NCBI GenBank assembly: GCA_002104985.1
Contig: MCGO01000126.1
Coordinates: 52,004-116,003, forward strand
Source: Rhizoclosmatium globosum
Lineage: Eukaryota > Chytridiomycota > Chytridiomycetes > Chytridiales > Chytriomycetaceae
DNA length: 64,000 bases
Direction of reading: 5' to 3'
A model generated the notes under the pieces. It ran no database searches, was not told the DNA's origin, and saw nothing but the letters and a program-made list of their open reading frames with translations. This document shows, in pieces, positions 33,025 to 46,900 of the stretch (position 1 is the first letter of the stretch; the number at the start of each line of letters is the position of its first letter). A program made the translations under genes and the position numbers.

Positions 33025-36000
33025 ATGCTTTCCTCAAACGACTCGGACGAGACAGCCAAGCAATCGCCGCCAACGTGGCAACTTCGACTTTGCTCTGAAT
33101 CCGAATCCGAATCCGAAGCACCGACGACCTTTTCAACGTTGTTTTTGTCGAATGAAGAGAGAGTCAAAGTGTACAAGACAGAATCGATTGCCACTCTGAC
33201 ACTCACTCAAACTCAGACTCAGACTCAGTCGACATCCAACCAGGTACTTGTTCCTTACTAGAGAGTTACTAGCTAGTTACTAGAGAGTACCTACTTAACT
33301 AAACCTACTAACTCAACCAGAACAAGTCAACCAAGTCCAACACCAACTCGGACATAGTCGATTCGGTGTGTGGCAATTCAGTCTGTTTGGGCCTTGGACG
33401 CGTTGCCTTTCTTTTAAATGGCTTTCAACGAGAACACTCGGCCACACTCGAACTGGGTAAGTTGGAACTACGAATTGCTTGCTTTCTTTCTTTAAACAAA
33501 TCAAACACAAAGAATCAACCGCAACTTCTTCGGCTTTTAACTGCGATGCCTCGTTTGTGGCGATTGGTGACACGGCGGGTTTCGTGCACTTGATTCATGT
33601 GGCAACTTCGGAAGTGGCTGTGTCGCTCGACTTGACGCGCTTGATTCCACATGCACCATCAAAAGGATGCAAGATTACCAGCATTACTTTTATACAACGG
33701 TTTGTATTTATTCTTGTTTGATTGATAGGATACTCATGGATTTATGGCAGAAACTCGAATACCGAAGAAATGGTCCTTGTTTTGGAATCACTCGTGCAGA
33801 TTCGTTTCTCCAACATCAACTTTACTCTGCTGGAGCAAGCAATCACGAATGGAGATGCCAAAGCTGGATTGGACGCGAAAGCTGCTATTTCAATGGACGT
33901 TGTGGATTTGAGAAAAGAGTCAGACGGACACATTCAAAGTGTGACAACCGTATTGCCTTGGTCTGGAGACTTTTCTTCCAGCAGAAAAGCCTTGTTGTTG
34001 GCTGGATCTGGTATTCTTCGGTCAATTCTTTGTCGTCAAGCTTATTCATCCCATTCCCATTCCCTTCACAGGAAATACACCATTGACTATTTGGGATCGG
34101 TCAAACGGAACAAACACTACAATCTTGATGGATTCAATCTCTTCAAGTCTGGCTCACAATGTCATCAAAGCCGAAATCGATTCGAACGGAAAATATATGG
34201 TGTTGCTTGAAAGCTCTGGATTCTTGTCACTATGGGACTTTAAGAGATTGATTCTTATCAAACGATACTCCACCAAGGAAGTATCAGACTTTCTCATCAT
34301 GTCATCCACGAAATATGAGCTCAGTGTTCTGACACTTCTCACTCCATCAACCGAATCCACCGATTCTCGTTACATTGAAGTGATTACACTGCCATCAAAC
34401 ACTGTAACTCACCGCATCCAAGTATCCATAAATGCGCGATTGATTCCACGATGCCGTCAGTCTCAAAAGCAGAGTCAAGACGCTTCTTCCCACATCTACT
34501 TTCTCGAACACGACAACACCAACGATATCGTAACCATAACCATCCGTGCCATTTCAGAAACACATCCGTCCGAGAAAATCAACAGTTTGATCAGAAGTGG
34601 AGCCTTTGAAGAAGCCCTTAAAGTCGCAGAACAGTTTGGACTTGACCTTGAAGTAAACCTATTTTCACCCCCACCAACGATTCTAAAACTAACCCCCCAT
34701 AAACCCGAAACCCCAGTACGTCCTAAAATCCAAACTCACATACTACCAAACCCTTCCACACCTCCCCCTCCCCCTCGAAACAATCCTCACAGACCTAAAC
34801 AACATCCAAGACGACACATTCACAACAACATTCTCCCTCTCCGCCTCCCTAAAAACCCACTCAGAAACCCACGCCCTCCTCACACACGCGCGTGCACGCG
34901 CATCAGCCTCCGAAGACCTCTCCATCCTCATACACCAAACGATCCACAGACTCGGAACGTTCCAAGTCCTTTCCGTGCATGACCGCGTGTCTCGACAGGA
35001 TGCTGAGTTTTTGAATGCCGTGCATTCTGGGGACGGGTATGTGGATGTGTTTGACGCGGCGGAGTGGCATTTGTTTCGGGGCGCGGATGTTGTGGAGGTT
35101 TTGGTGGAGAGGTGTGTGAGAGGGGATTTGAAGGGGGTTGGGTATATGTGGAGGAGGCATTATGGAGGTTTGTTTTTCTAGTTTATGGCTATTTGAGAGG
35201 GTGGTGACTAAATTGGGGGTTTGTGGGTGTTTTAGAGGAGCTTATGAATAGGGTTATGGATGTTTTGAATGCAATTCCTGAGACGTGTTCTGTGCGTGAT
35301 TTTGGGCCGTGGATTGAACGTGATGTGTTGCCGTTTGTTGTTGAGACGGAGTTGTAGTAAGTCTTTACCCCTCACCTTTCAATCACTTATTTAAACTTTT
35401 GGTTGTAGTATTATGATCGCAGAATGGATCCACATCCGCACCCGCCTCATAGAATCCACCCAATCACGACCCCACGACGCCCTCGCCCTCATTTCCCTCC
35501 TCTTCCCAAAACCCAAAACCTCCACTTCCCTTTCACACAACAACAGCATCCCCACATCAACACCCATAACCCCCGGCCACCACGTAACAACAACCCTCGC
35601 AACCGCCTCCAAATCCGACACATCTACATTCGGATACACAACATACCCCGGGAAACCCGCTATAACCCTCTTGAAGCAACAACTCGAAGACCTCGTATAC
35701 CTCTGGGACGTCCACGCCTTCCCCGTAACCCTCTCCGCGTATGGGGAGAGCGAACCAGGAAGTATCGCGTTAGACTTGTTGGATAGGGTTTCAGCTGTCG
35801 AGTTGATTCCAAGCGCGGTGGAGGAATCGTTTCGCGTGTATGCTGGTAGACATGGGATTGATGGGGATGTGCTTTTGGGAGAGTATTGTTTGGAGGTTAT
35901 GGATAAGAGTGGTGAGCTTTCTTTTCTTGTTTATTTAATGGTGTTTTTTTTTGAAGGTATCTGATTTTTGGTTTCATAGTGGGGCTGGGGAAGGTTCTTG

Positions 36001-39000
36001 CTGGAGGGCCTTGGGAGAGTCGGGTTCTTGTTTTGAGAGAGCAAGTGAAAAACTGTGATGTCAAGTCTGGGATTTTGTTGGAGCTTATGTATCGGACTCC
36101 GATTCCGTGGAGTGATGCTGTTGAGCAGGAGATTGTTGAGGTGATGGAATATCCGCATCTCAGACACCATGTAATTTAACGCGAATGATTGACAGACATT
36201 AAACGACAAATCTGGCTCTCGGTACCAAGACATTATCGAGCAATACCGATTAATGCGACTCAAGAGGATGTTGTTGGCGTACGGGATGGAAGGTTTTAAT
36301 ATCTCTGATTTATCAAAATCGAAATCGCTGTTGATGTTTATATTGTCAAAGTTGGATTCTTTGTCGGCTATGAAGGAGGCGATGCAGGTTTGATTTCCAA
36401 GCTTGAAGAACAACGATTCTGAAAGTGTCTATAGGTCGTGTCGATATACCCTCAACTCACGAATCTAGACGCGTATACAACCCGTCTGCGTAACTTGTTT
36501 GAAGCTGGACATCTTGATCGAGGCCTTTTGTTGTTGAAAACAGGGTATGAAATGGATACTACGGTGATGCCGGTTGAATCTATCCAGACTCCCGTCGATA
36601 AACTCTTGGATGTGGAGCTTGAACTGGATTTGGAGAATAAGTTGAATGTCGGGGAGGAAATCATGTGTTGGTTGGTTGAAGTGATGGATTGTACTGTTGC
36701 TGAGGAAGAGAAGTATGGTAGGCGTACCAGTATGAAACGAACTAAGGGTTATTGATATCGCTTTCATTTAGGAACTCAATCCACTCCGTGCAAAGAAACT
36801 TTTGTCTGGGCCGTGACTGCAGCGGTTGAACTAGCCCAACTACTTCAAACCATCAAATCCGACTTTAAAGACGAATTCAAGAACCAAACTCTCCCGAAAT
36901 CAAATATCGCTTCCGCGCAAAAACAACTCATGGCGTCGCATATATCCGCTCTGGAAATGGCGACTTCGTGCTGTTCTTCTGAAACCATCAAGTCGCTTGG
37001 AAACCTCAAAGACCTGTCAAAAGAGTTTGACATCAGGATCAAGCTATCGTCGTATCGAAACGACGAAGCAGCTCGACGCGTTGTTTTGAATCGGTTTGCG
37101 AAGGAGGTTTTCAAGTATGGTGAAAGGAGTCATGGGAAGGGAACAGTTGAGTTCTTGATTTTTATCTGACAAATTGGGAAAGTCTGACACCTTTTTTTCC
37201 GATTATATAGGCTTCTCCTGTTTCGACAGACTTTTCTCGTACAGAGTTGTATCGACTTGCTGAGTTGTTGGGATTTGAGAGGTCTTCGTTAGATGGGATT
37301 ATTGCTGAGGAGGCTGCGAGAAATGGTGACGTGAAAACGGCGCTTCTTTTGTGTAAAGTGAGGTTACTGGAGTACGTGGGTATGAATCTCATGGTTTTAA
37401 TGTAGGAATTATACGAAAAGTCTCCTGACGCAGTATCTGCAGCGACGTTAAAGAATATCGCTCTCTTGCTTACTTCTTTTGCGGCTGAGAACAAGGATGT
37501 TTTTAAGAACATTAAGGAAACAAAGGTAAGCCCCCGCTGACACGTCGCACTTTTAACGACGAGAATTAATAGAGCAACTTCCGTTTGACAAAGTGGATTC
37601 TGGAGTTGAGTCAGAAATCTGTCTCGGTTTGTAGTGAAGATTTGATTGGAGGTATGTTACACGTTTGTGAGCTTTCGCGTTCTGATTTCTGTTCTACCAG
37701 ACTGCTTGGATGACTTCAAGAATTATGAAATATTGCATGCGATTTTCACTCAGTGTGATGCGGGGGATTATGGAACTTTGCTTTCGATGGGGTCTGAAAC
37801 AACTGAGAAGAAGACCACGTACTTATATAGTGGCGCTAGGAGTTCATCGTCTAGCTCATTCGGCGGAAGTGGTTCATCGTCCTCCTCTTCTGCGTCGCCG
37901 CCAAACCCTTCTATTTCCGCATTCCCTGTGAAGTGGTCCATCTCGACCAAGCTATCCGATCGTTCGTTAGATTTGGATGTAGCCAATATCGGTGACGACT
38001 TTGGCGCTTCTCTTTTTTCGGAGCATTATCACGAAGGAGGTCTCGTCCTTCCAACAGAAAAAGCCATGGGCTACGCGACCGACTATGTTCTCGATATATC
38101 ATCTGCAATCTCCCGTCAAGCAGAAGCCGAGAAGCAAGAACGGCTGGACGCGAGCTTTGTCCTTTCTCCACCTGCAAAATCAAAAAACAAGGGAATCGCA
38201 GTCTCATGCGACCCGATATCAGCTGGACAGGATTTGTCCATGTACTTGAAGAGTAACCGGGTGTTGATTGCTGCGTTGAGAATGTGGCATCGTACAATTG
38301 AGCTTCGGATGAGAATGAGCGGAGCTTTGAAGGAGTCGGAGATATCTGGGGAAATTATCGAACATGACGCGGACGGACATGTTCAGCTTGTGAAACAGTT
38401 GTCTGAAAATGTACGTTTCTAAGTTTTGGAGTTTTAATGCTGAGCTTCCCACAACAGGTCTTCAGTTCGAGATTCATTGATCAAAACCTGGCTTTCGGCG
38501 GACTCTTAACTGTTCCCACTAGTGTTGCGTTCGACGTTTTTAAAGTTGGCATGTCGACAACTGGAAAGGACTATGACCGCTTGTTAAAGTTTGCAGCGGT
38601 TGGAATTGCGACTGGACTTGCTTGGGGACAACGCGGCTTTCAGGTGAATTGTCAAGATATGGCAAGAAATGCTAGATGGTGGCATCAATTTAATCTCCTC
38701 AGTAAGTCTATGATGGTTTGTAAATGATCTCTTATGTTCTTAAACCAGACATCAATGTCGAGACTGATATGTTCAAAGACACGAATTCGAATGAATATCA
38801 ACGCAAAATTCTTCCTGATCTCTTGAGAAAGACGGGCTTAGATGTCCAGACTGCTCTCGAATTCGCTGCATCATACAAAATAGAAGGTATGGATTTCTTT
38901 CTGGTTGACGTTACTGACAGGGTTTTCAGATGATTTTGTCTTATTCGAGTATGTCAGACAGCTATTAGTGGACGAAGCCGACAGCCGAGAGTACAAGTAT

Positions 39001-41621
39001 CGTGTTGCGGGAGTTCTCGATGACATCACAAACAAGGAGCTACTTGCTAAACTCTTGAAGCAAATGATTGCCTCCAGCTCGCCTTATGATTACGAGAAAA
39101 TTGTCTTTATTTTCAATCAGATTTTGCGATTGAGTCCGGATGATTCTGAAGCCCGGAAAGGTCTTCAAGTGTTGGAAGTCCTGTCAAACTATACTCGAAG
39201 AAATCCACCCAATGACTCTGAGTTTGATGGTAACAAGACACCGTCGTTTTATTGAATACTTATTACGGCGTTTTTAGAGCTGAAGCAAAGCCGCATCAAG
39301 TCCGGAGATATTCGAAAAGTGGGACGGAGAATTTTTCGCGTCTCTACTAACAATTGTTTCGAACTAGATGTATCCTTTAAGCGCGACTTGTCTTCCGTAT
39401 CATTTACTGATGCGCACTGGCTGGGAAGTGATTCAGCATGAAATCCACGAGACCACCGTTTCGCGGCTTATAGCTTTGTCTCATCCTTTGACGATACCGT
39501 CAGATCAGTTTTATACTGCAGTAGTTGAAGGATTTATCCGGCGACTGGTAATACTGTATCGACTACGTCGTTAATGTAAATTCTGAAGTTCGACTTAGAA
39601 TGATCCCTCTTCATCCGTCCCTACGTTTCCAGATGTCAAACCGTTTCTCGCAAAAATTCAGTCTTTGGAAGGGGCAGTCAAACAAGCTATTCTACTTGCG
39701 CAAGCGTTTCCGCCTGGCCCCGACCGCGTTTCAGCTTTCAAGCAGGCACATGCAGTCGGCCTTAAGCTGCTATCAGTAAACAAACCCCTTCATTATCGAA
39801 TTAATACTTAAGAATACTTCATTATAGAGCGCAGAAACTTCTGCAGCCGACGAAGTAGCTGAACTGCAAAAATACTGCGAAGAACTCTCTTATCAGTTTA
39901 AGACAGCTGAAACAGAGAACCAATTGAAAAGCCTTGGACTTCACGAGTTCATTGATCTTAGTGGGCAACCTGAGAGACTGATTGATGAGCTTTATCGTTT
40001 GAAGAGCGAACAGGCGTTGATGAAACCAGGTCGGTTTATGATTTCCCTCCGAACGGTCAATTGCTAAAAAACCGTGCCGACTCACAGAATCCTTCGATTT
40101 GCATTCAATTGTCAATGAAATCGGAACTCGCTTTGAAATAGATGTGGTCAGCATCAGAAACAGGTTGCTTCAACGTGGACTTTTGCAAAACGTTCATGTA
40201 TCACCTGAAGACAAAGAACTCTATTTGCCGTCAATGCGCGTGCAGGTTCGTACATTATTTCAGAGAATTAAATCTAAGGCGGCTTAGGTTAACAACCTTC
40301 TGAATACGGATGGTGAACGGTCTCTTCAAATGCAGCTTCTGTATATTGCGAGATCGGTTCCCATTCAACATGGAATGCAATTCTTTATCATGGCTGCATA
40401 TAATGTACGTCCAACCAACATAATCCCATTGTCTAATCTTTACCTCAAAGCCCACTTCAAAAATCCAAACTCTTCATCGCATACGCTCACTTTCGCTTTT
40501 ATTCCAACTCGCGAGTCCCGAAAACTTTGAGGAAGATGGGAAAAGTTATGAAGAAATCCGGAGTTACATGCAAATTCTCCTCTATTTGATTGACTTTGAG
40601 GAACTTCGCATAGTCCAATCCGTCAAAGAGTTCAACGAATGTGACAAGGAATCTCTCGCAAGAAGCCTTTGGCTGAATCATGGCGGAGAACCGAAAGTTG
40701 TCCAACTTATCTGCAACTTATGTCTAGATTATGGAATTCTCGATTTAAATTTGTGGGAAAATGCATTGTCGCGCTTAGTGAAGCTCGGAGCAGTTCAGTA
40801 TGCTAATATCACGTTTGTTAAACTAATCTTTCTTGTAGTCACGTTATCTAGCTGGAATTATCGACCCAGTCACTTGTATCCCAGAGCTCTCTAAAATAAA
40901 GTCTTTATCGGGGGTTTGGAATCGATTATTGATTGCCTGTTTGGAAGAAGTTGTTGAAAAAGAAGATGAAGGTTTGTGTTTTTGTTTGATCAGAGGCGAG
41001 TGACTTAAATACCTCCACAACCTAGCTCTTTATGAGCGCGTCATTGTTCTATTGCAAAAATGTCCGTTCTTGTATGATCTTGAAATCGACACTCTCGTTA
41101 CTCTTATTATCAACGTGAAAATTTCGACTGAGAGAGCAGAACCTCGAGTTTTGTCTGTCTTGAAGGGATTGAGTGTATTGCCTCCTGGACGTCAAGTCTT
41201 TTCTAGTATTAATGTGAGGCGTTTCATTGGGTGAATGGAAAGGTTAGATTCTAACTTAAGGTGAAAAAGACGATGATTAACTCTGAGGATTCTCAAACCC
41301 TTGTGAAGATACTCTCGACTATCTCGAAAGTCTCTGGGGATGACATTGGGGCCATCGTAAGTGACGTGTGTTTTATTATGACTGTATCTTATGCATAACC
41401 TCATTCAGGAGTATGTCAAAGTTCAAATCTTGCAAGTCATTCATTCTCGTCGAGAATATGCTTGTATGGAAGAGAGCCCTGAAGAAGGTGTCAAACTCTT
41501 AAAGTATTTAATTTCAATTGGAGAGACCAAACCTTTAATTGACGAATTGCGAAGCCGAGGTCGAGATAAGGAAGCAGATGATATTGAGGCTTATGTGGAT
41601 AATTCGGCTGTCGCTTTTTGA
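33025..41621 (+). CDS. KNTC1: kinetochore protein Rod/KNTC1 (RZZ complex)
   Basis: Thirty exons from 33025-33243 to 41409-41621 join without a frame break to about 2,344 residues, close to animal KNTC1. An N-terminal beta-propeller (DTAGFVHLIHVATSE, NTPLTIWDRS, GFLSLWD) is followed by a long alpha-solenoid. Diagnostic Rod passages: EKINSLIRSGAFEEALKVAE with QFGLDLEYVLKSKL, EWHLFRGADVVEVLVERC with YMWRRHY, LPFVVETELYIMIAEWI, and the C-terminal block LFQLASPENFEE, KESLARSLWLNHGGEPKVV and ICNLCLDYGILDLNLWE. Rod with Zwilch and ZW10 forms the fibrous corona at unattached kinetochores and loads dynein and Mad1-Mad2. ZW10 and Zwilch are not in the window. Introns are 42-80 nt. Confidence 0.88.
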
Positions 41622-41742
41622 ACAATTCGTATTTATAAACTTCAATGTTAATGCAACAATTTTCTTGAAGTCTTACGTGACAATGAGAAAACAACAACAA
41701 TGGAGATGAAGGCCGTCCATTAAAATACTTCCTTGCATAAAC

Positions 41743-42756
41743 ATGGACTCCGGCACGATCAGCTATATCTCATTTGCTCTTATGATTTCCACGTTTTGTG
41801 GTACAATATGGTTCATTGTAATTTCCATCCTGCACAACCAACAAGCAAAGAAGCAACAAACTTTTAAATCCATCGCGACATCGTACAATCTTCAACTCTT
41901 ACTGATAGGTATTTCGACCACCGGGATGTATCTTGTGAACGTATGCTGTACCTGTGTTCCTGAAAACCCTTGGATAATACAGATTCTCGAGGATGCGTTT
42001 GTCGCAATCTTTGAAAGCTGCTATTTAATGCTGTCGTGGGGGCGTGGCAGTTCGGTCATCAAGTTCAAAAGCCCGAAAATGGCTTTTGTAATAGAACAAG
42101 CCATGCAAGTATTTCCATTCCTTTGCTTTCTACCTGTCATCGCATCGATTTTGGGACTTGTAGCGCGTTTGCATTTTGAAGAGATTGAGGGCTCATTCAT
42201 AACAGTCGAAATCATATTCTCAATTATTGCAGGAACAATTACAGTCTTGATGGATGCCGTGTACCTTATTTTCTTCATTCTATTCTTACAGAGCCTCCGA
42301 TTCGACAGTCATCGTAATCATATCGACATTGATTTTGTTACAATCACTCGATACGGAATTTGCGTTCATATTGCAATCCTTTTGGCCTTTTTGTTTATGG
42401 CTCTAATTTATGCGAACCCTAATTCTAATGTGGAGCTGTTGAAACTATTCCGCCAAACATTCGCATCGCTTGTCTTTTTTATTCTATTTGCCTTGAAAAT
42501 TGCTTTGCGGAACAACGCGATAGCTAAAGAAAAAGAGGCGGAGCTGCAAATGAACGAAGCAAAGGAGGCGCTGAGAACACAGAATGAATCAAAAGTGGTA
42601 AATGTCGAGACGGCACCCTCAGCAAAGACAACCTTTACCCTGACTACGAAATCAAAGAGCCCATCTGCCGCATCCATTCCCAATTGTAAACGATGGAGAT
42701 CAAGTAATATAGACATATTCAGTGACGATTTAGACCAAATGCGATCAAATCTGTAA
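41743..42756 (+). CDS. 7TM membrane protein, second tandem pair, member 1
   Basis: Intronless 337-residue ORF with about seven hydrophobic segments, starting MDSGTISYISFALMIS. Characteristic segments are SYNLQLLLIGIST, FVAIFESCYLMLSWGRGSSVI and IDIDFVTITRYGICVHI. The cytosolic tail is charged and ends NIDIFSDDLDQMRSNL. It is about half identical by eye to its neighbour at 42829 and more distantly related to the pair at 7.9-10.0 kb. No known receptor class could be assigned. The start sits 121 bp after the Rod stop codon. Confidence 0.8.
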   Translation: MDSGTISYISFALMISTFCGTIWFIVISILHNQQAKKQQTFKSIATSYNLQLLLIGISTTGMYLVNVCCTCVPENPWIIQILEDAFVAIFESCYLMLSWGRGSSVIKFKSPKMAFVIEQAMQVFPFLCFLPVIASILGLVARLHFEEIEGSFITVEIIFSIIAGTITVLMDAVYLIFFILFLQSLRFDSHRNHIDIDFVTITRYGICVHIAILLAFLFMALIYANPNSNVELLKLFRQTFASLVFFILFALKIALRNNAIAKEKEAELQMNEAKEALRTQNESKVVNVETAPSAKTTFTLTTKSKSPSAASIPNCKRWRSSNIDIFSDDLDQMRSNL

Positions 42757-42828
42757 CTTAATAAATGATTTATTTTGATGACTTTAGTTAACCGCTGAGA
42801 CAATGGGTTTTGCAGATTATGTCAAACA

Positions 42829-43842
42829 ATGGACAATGAAGACAATCCACTTCGCTATGTATCACTAGTTTTGCTAGTGATCGCACTGTGTGGATGCGTG
42901 GGACTATTATTCATATCTGTTTATCACCAAGTTATATTAGAAAAGCGCGTAACTCTGACTGCAATGGCGACTAGTTACAACATTCAACTCCTTTTGATTG
43001 GGATATCTTCTAGCGGTCTCTACATGACTGATCTATGTGGTACCTGTTTTCCGTCGCATCAAAACAAGTGGATTATTCAAGTTCTTGATGATTTGTTTGT
43101 AGCTATATTTGAAAGTTGCTATTTGATGCTATCATGGAGTCGAGGAAGCTCAGTAATTCGATTCAAGTGCCCTAAAATGGCGTTTGTCATGAGTTATGGA
43201 ATGTCGGTGTTCCCGTTTGTGTGTTTCTTACCTGTGGTTGCGTCAATAACTGGGCTTGTTGCGAAGACTAATCAAATGGAAGATCTCGAAAACGCATCTT
43301 CCTTGGCTGAAATAATTCTCTCGTTAATAAGTGCTGCTATAACAGTGACCATGGATGCTATGTTCCTGTGGGGCTTCATCCAATTTTTACGAAAACTCCA
43401 AATGGATAGTAACCAAGAAAACATCGACATTGACTTTCACGCCGTTGCTCAGTATGGTGTAGGCGTCCATGTCACTATACTCTTAGCGTTTGTTTTCCTC
43501 AGTATGATGTACGCTGTAAATTCTCCGTGGGAAATTGAGCTTTACACGATTCTTGCTTATGGATGCACAACCATAGTGTTCTTCATTCTTGTCGCTTTGA
43601 AAGTGGCATTGCACAATAACGAGGTTGTTAAAGAGGCTCAAGCTTCAAACCAAATGAACGAAGCAAACGAAGCAATGAAATCCCAACGAGAATCTAATAC
43701 TGTAGATGAGCAAAGGCAATCAACAAAATCACCCACCACACCAAGAAGTTATGGGGCATCACTTTCAACAAGTAAATGGCATAGAAGCAACATAAATATA
43801 TACAGTGAGGATTTGGACCAAATACGATCTAACGGACAATAA
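42829..43842 (+). CDS. 7TM membrane protein, second tandem pair, member 2
   Basis: Intronless 337-residue ORF in the same orientation, 72 bp after its paralogue. It shares the seven hydrophobic segments, the FVAIFESCYLMLSW-S-RGSSVI segment and the C-terminal peptide NINIYSEDLDQIRSN. The equal length and tight spacing point to tandem duplication. The conserved C-terminal peptide (N-I-x-I-x-S-x-DLDQ-x-RSN) is separated from the last helix by a variable linker, which suggests a docking motif (inference). Confidence 0.8.
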   Translation: MDNEDNPLRYVSLVLLVIALCGCVGLLFISVYHQVILEKRVTLTAMATSYNIQLLLIGISSSGLYMTDLCGTCFPSHQNKWIIQVLDDLFVAIFESCYLMLSWSRGSSVIRFKCPKMAFVMSYGMSVFPFVCFLPVVASITGLVAKTNQMEDLENASSLAEIILSLISAAITVTMDAMFLWGFIQFLRKLQMDSNQENIDIDFHAVAQYGVGVHVTILLAFVFLSMMYAVNSPWEIELYTILAYGCTTIVFFILVALKVALHNNEVVKEAQASNQMNEANEAMKSQRESNTVDEQRQSTKSPTTPRSYGASLSTSKWHRSNINIYSEDLDQIRSNGQ

Positions 43843-43902
43843 AGTTCGATTTCAATCAAGATGCAAAAAACGTTTATTTAATCCAAAAGAAAATGTCCAT
43901 CA

Positions 43903-46900
43903 TCAAATACTTCCAGCCTTTTCAGCTTCAGCCCGCTTGGCGATACGGACGAGCTCAGTCAACTCACCACTGTCCTCACACATCTTTCTAAAGTAGCCCG
44001 CCGCAATACCTTCCTTCTCATTCTCAATCAACTCAAGAGGGGTTCCAAACTCCACAACCTGTCCTTTATCCAACACCAGCACACGATCGTAGTCACAAAC
44101 AGTCTTCAAACGATGCGCAATAGTCAACACTGTAGCATCCTTCAACTCTTCACGAATAGTTTGCTGAATCTTGGCGTCAGTGGCAGCATCGATACTGGCT
44201 GTTGCTTCGTCCAAGAAAATGACCTTTGATTTACGAAGCAAGGCACGCGCCATACAGAGCAACTGTCTTTGTCCCTGTGAGAAGTTTCCTCCGTTTTCAG
44301 TCACAGGCGAGTCGAGAGTCAACGAGTTTCCTGAGTTACTGCTCATTGAGCTGCTCATACTTTTCATTGTGGCCGAAGAGGCAACACGCTTCAAGGATGG
44401 GTTTGTGAGCGTAACTTCATCGTTGGTGGCGATTGCATCCAAATCGGTTGCACTGACGCCTGGTGTCAAAGTCGTGGAACTAGATCCACTTTCGGTAGCG
44501 CCATTCACACTTTCCAAAACATGAGTCGATCTTAAGACATGCCACAACTCGGCATCATCACACTCTCCGTGAGGATCCAAGTTAGATCGCACAGTTCCAG
44601 TAAATAAGACAGGATCTTGAGGGATGATAGTCAACTTGGATCTCAAATCGCTCAATCCCATGCGTCCAATATCCATGCCATCGATCGTGATTGATCCTTG
44701 GGCGAGTGGAATAATTCTAAAGAAAGCTAAAGACAACGTCGATTTACCAGCACCAGTTCTGTACAAAGAAAACCATTAAGAAAAACGCGGAGAGAAAGAA
44801 AAAACAACAAACCTTCCAACAACTCCGATTTTCTCTCCAGGGCGAGTCTTGAAGGTGACACCGTTCAAAACAAAAGGCTGGTCGTCGCCACCGTAACGAA
44901 CGCTCAATCCGTCGACAGAAATCTCTCCCTTCTCTGGCCACTCAGCACTTGGTCTGTATCCTTCAACCACGCGAGCAGGTTCCTGTTCAATGTCCATGTA
45001 CTCTCTGCATCGCTCAACACTGTTCATACTCATTTCCATATCAGCATGCATACGCACAATCCACAACAACGCTTCACTAAATTGTCCAGCATACAAGAGC
45101 GTCAAAGCTGCCCAACCAGCGTTCACATTTCCAGAAATAACAGCACCACCAGCACAGAGAATCACAACAGCTGAAATCATATCAGTACGGATACAGAGCC
45201 ATCTGTTGGCCGTCCAGAGGAGGTAGAAGGCTTTGTGGTTTGTGTTGACACGGTCAGACGACATTTGTTGGAATCGAGCGGTTTGGTTGTAGGCACGAAC
45301 TGTAACAACACCAGCAAGACATTCGGAGAAGAGAGAGAAGATAGGGGATCGCGAGATGGATTGCAATCTAAGGAGAAGAGTAAGCATTTTATCGATAAAA
45401 CTCCTGAATCGCTAACCTCTTCAACTCTCTCGAAACGTTGAGGTATTGCTGAGTGATGCTCATGTATGCATAGAAGATAGGGAAGAAAGAAATCAAGAAC
45501 CATGGTGCGGAGTAACTAATCACAGCAATAATAGTCGCACCCTTCACCAACTGGTGACAGAAGTAGAAAACAGAGTTCATGACATCCTCATCGATAGTTG
45601 AAATATCCTAAAAATCACTTAGACTTCATATTTGGCAAAAACGCAAACGTACCTTCGAAAATCTGTTCAAGATTCTTCCCAAAGGAGTCGTCTCAAAGAA
45701 ACGCAAGGGAGCTCCGAGTACAGACGCAAGCAAAGACTCGTGCAACGAGCGGGAAGCACGAATCGCTCCAAACACGTTGATCAGGTTGAGGATAACAGCA
45801 ACAAGGACCTTCATAAATCCAAGCAATCCATAAATGGCAATAAAGAACATGGTTTCAGAGTGTCCGAGGCCTCCGGTGGCAGAAACAGCAGAAGCGACAA
45901 ATGATTGCAAACTGACAACATTGGTGGTCTTGGTTCCATCCACAAATCCAGCCGCCATCATCATTGGAGTCGAACCAAATTGCTGAACAGGACCATAAAC
46001 AAATGCATTGGTCATGTTCCCAACTGGTTCCGTGGCATTCGCAGAACTCGTCCACTTACTCAACCACCAATCCGTAGACACATTGGCACCACTCTGCAAC
46101 CACTGGAACACAACAAAGCTGATCAAGAAGAGCAAACCACCTCCAGCATCCCAGTAAGTCTTGTACACTTTCCAGCTGACGCTTCCAGTCTCTCGCTTTT
46201 CATCTTCAACAAGCTTGGTACCATCTTCGTCACTGGCAACAACATCCTTCTTTTCAGCAGCATTAGGGTCTTTCTTGACATCCTCTTCGTCGGTGAGAAC
46301 AACAGTTTGTGCGAGTATTTGGTGTGTGATATCAGGAACGTTAGGGTCCGAAGCGATTTCAGTTGGAGTACCCTGGCTGACGACTTCACCATTTTGCAAA
46401 ATAACAACGTGATCGGCGAATGGAGCAACAAGTCCAACGGCATGGGTGACGAGAATGACCGTACGACCCTTCAATGCACCCAAGACAGCGTACTTCAACA
46501 AGTGACGAGCAGTTGGGGCGTCGACAGCACTCAAAGGATCATCCAACAAGACAACACTGGCATCGCTGTACACAGCACGGGCAAGACTGATTCTCTGCTT
46601 CTGTCCACCACTAATCGACACACCCTTTTCACCAATTTCGGTCAAGTCACCACCAGAGAAAGTTTCAAGATCACGAACGAGGGAGCAAGCTTCGAGGGTC
46701 TCGCGGTATCGCTTCTCGTCGAATGCGTGTCCCATCAAAACGTTTTCACGAATAGTAGCGTTGAGGAGCCATGCAGTCTGTGCAACGTAGGCGACGGAAG
46801 AGTCTGCAGCCAAAGAGTTCTTTGGAAGGAATGCACGACCACCAAGACGCTTCATTTCTGGATTGGAGAGTCAGTACTTGGATTACTTCAACTCAATAAG

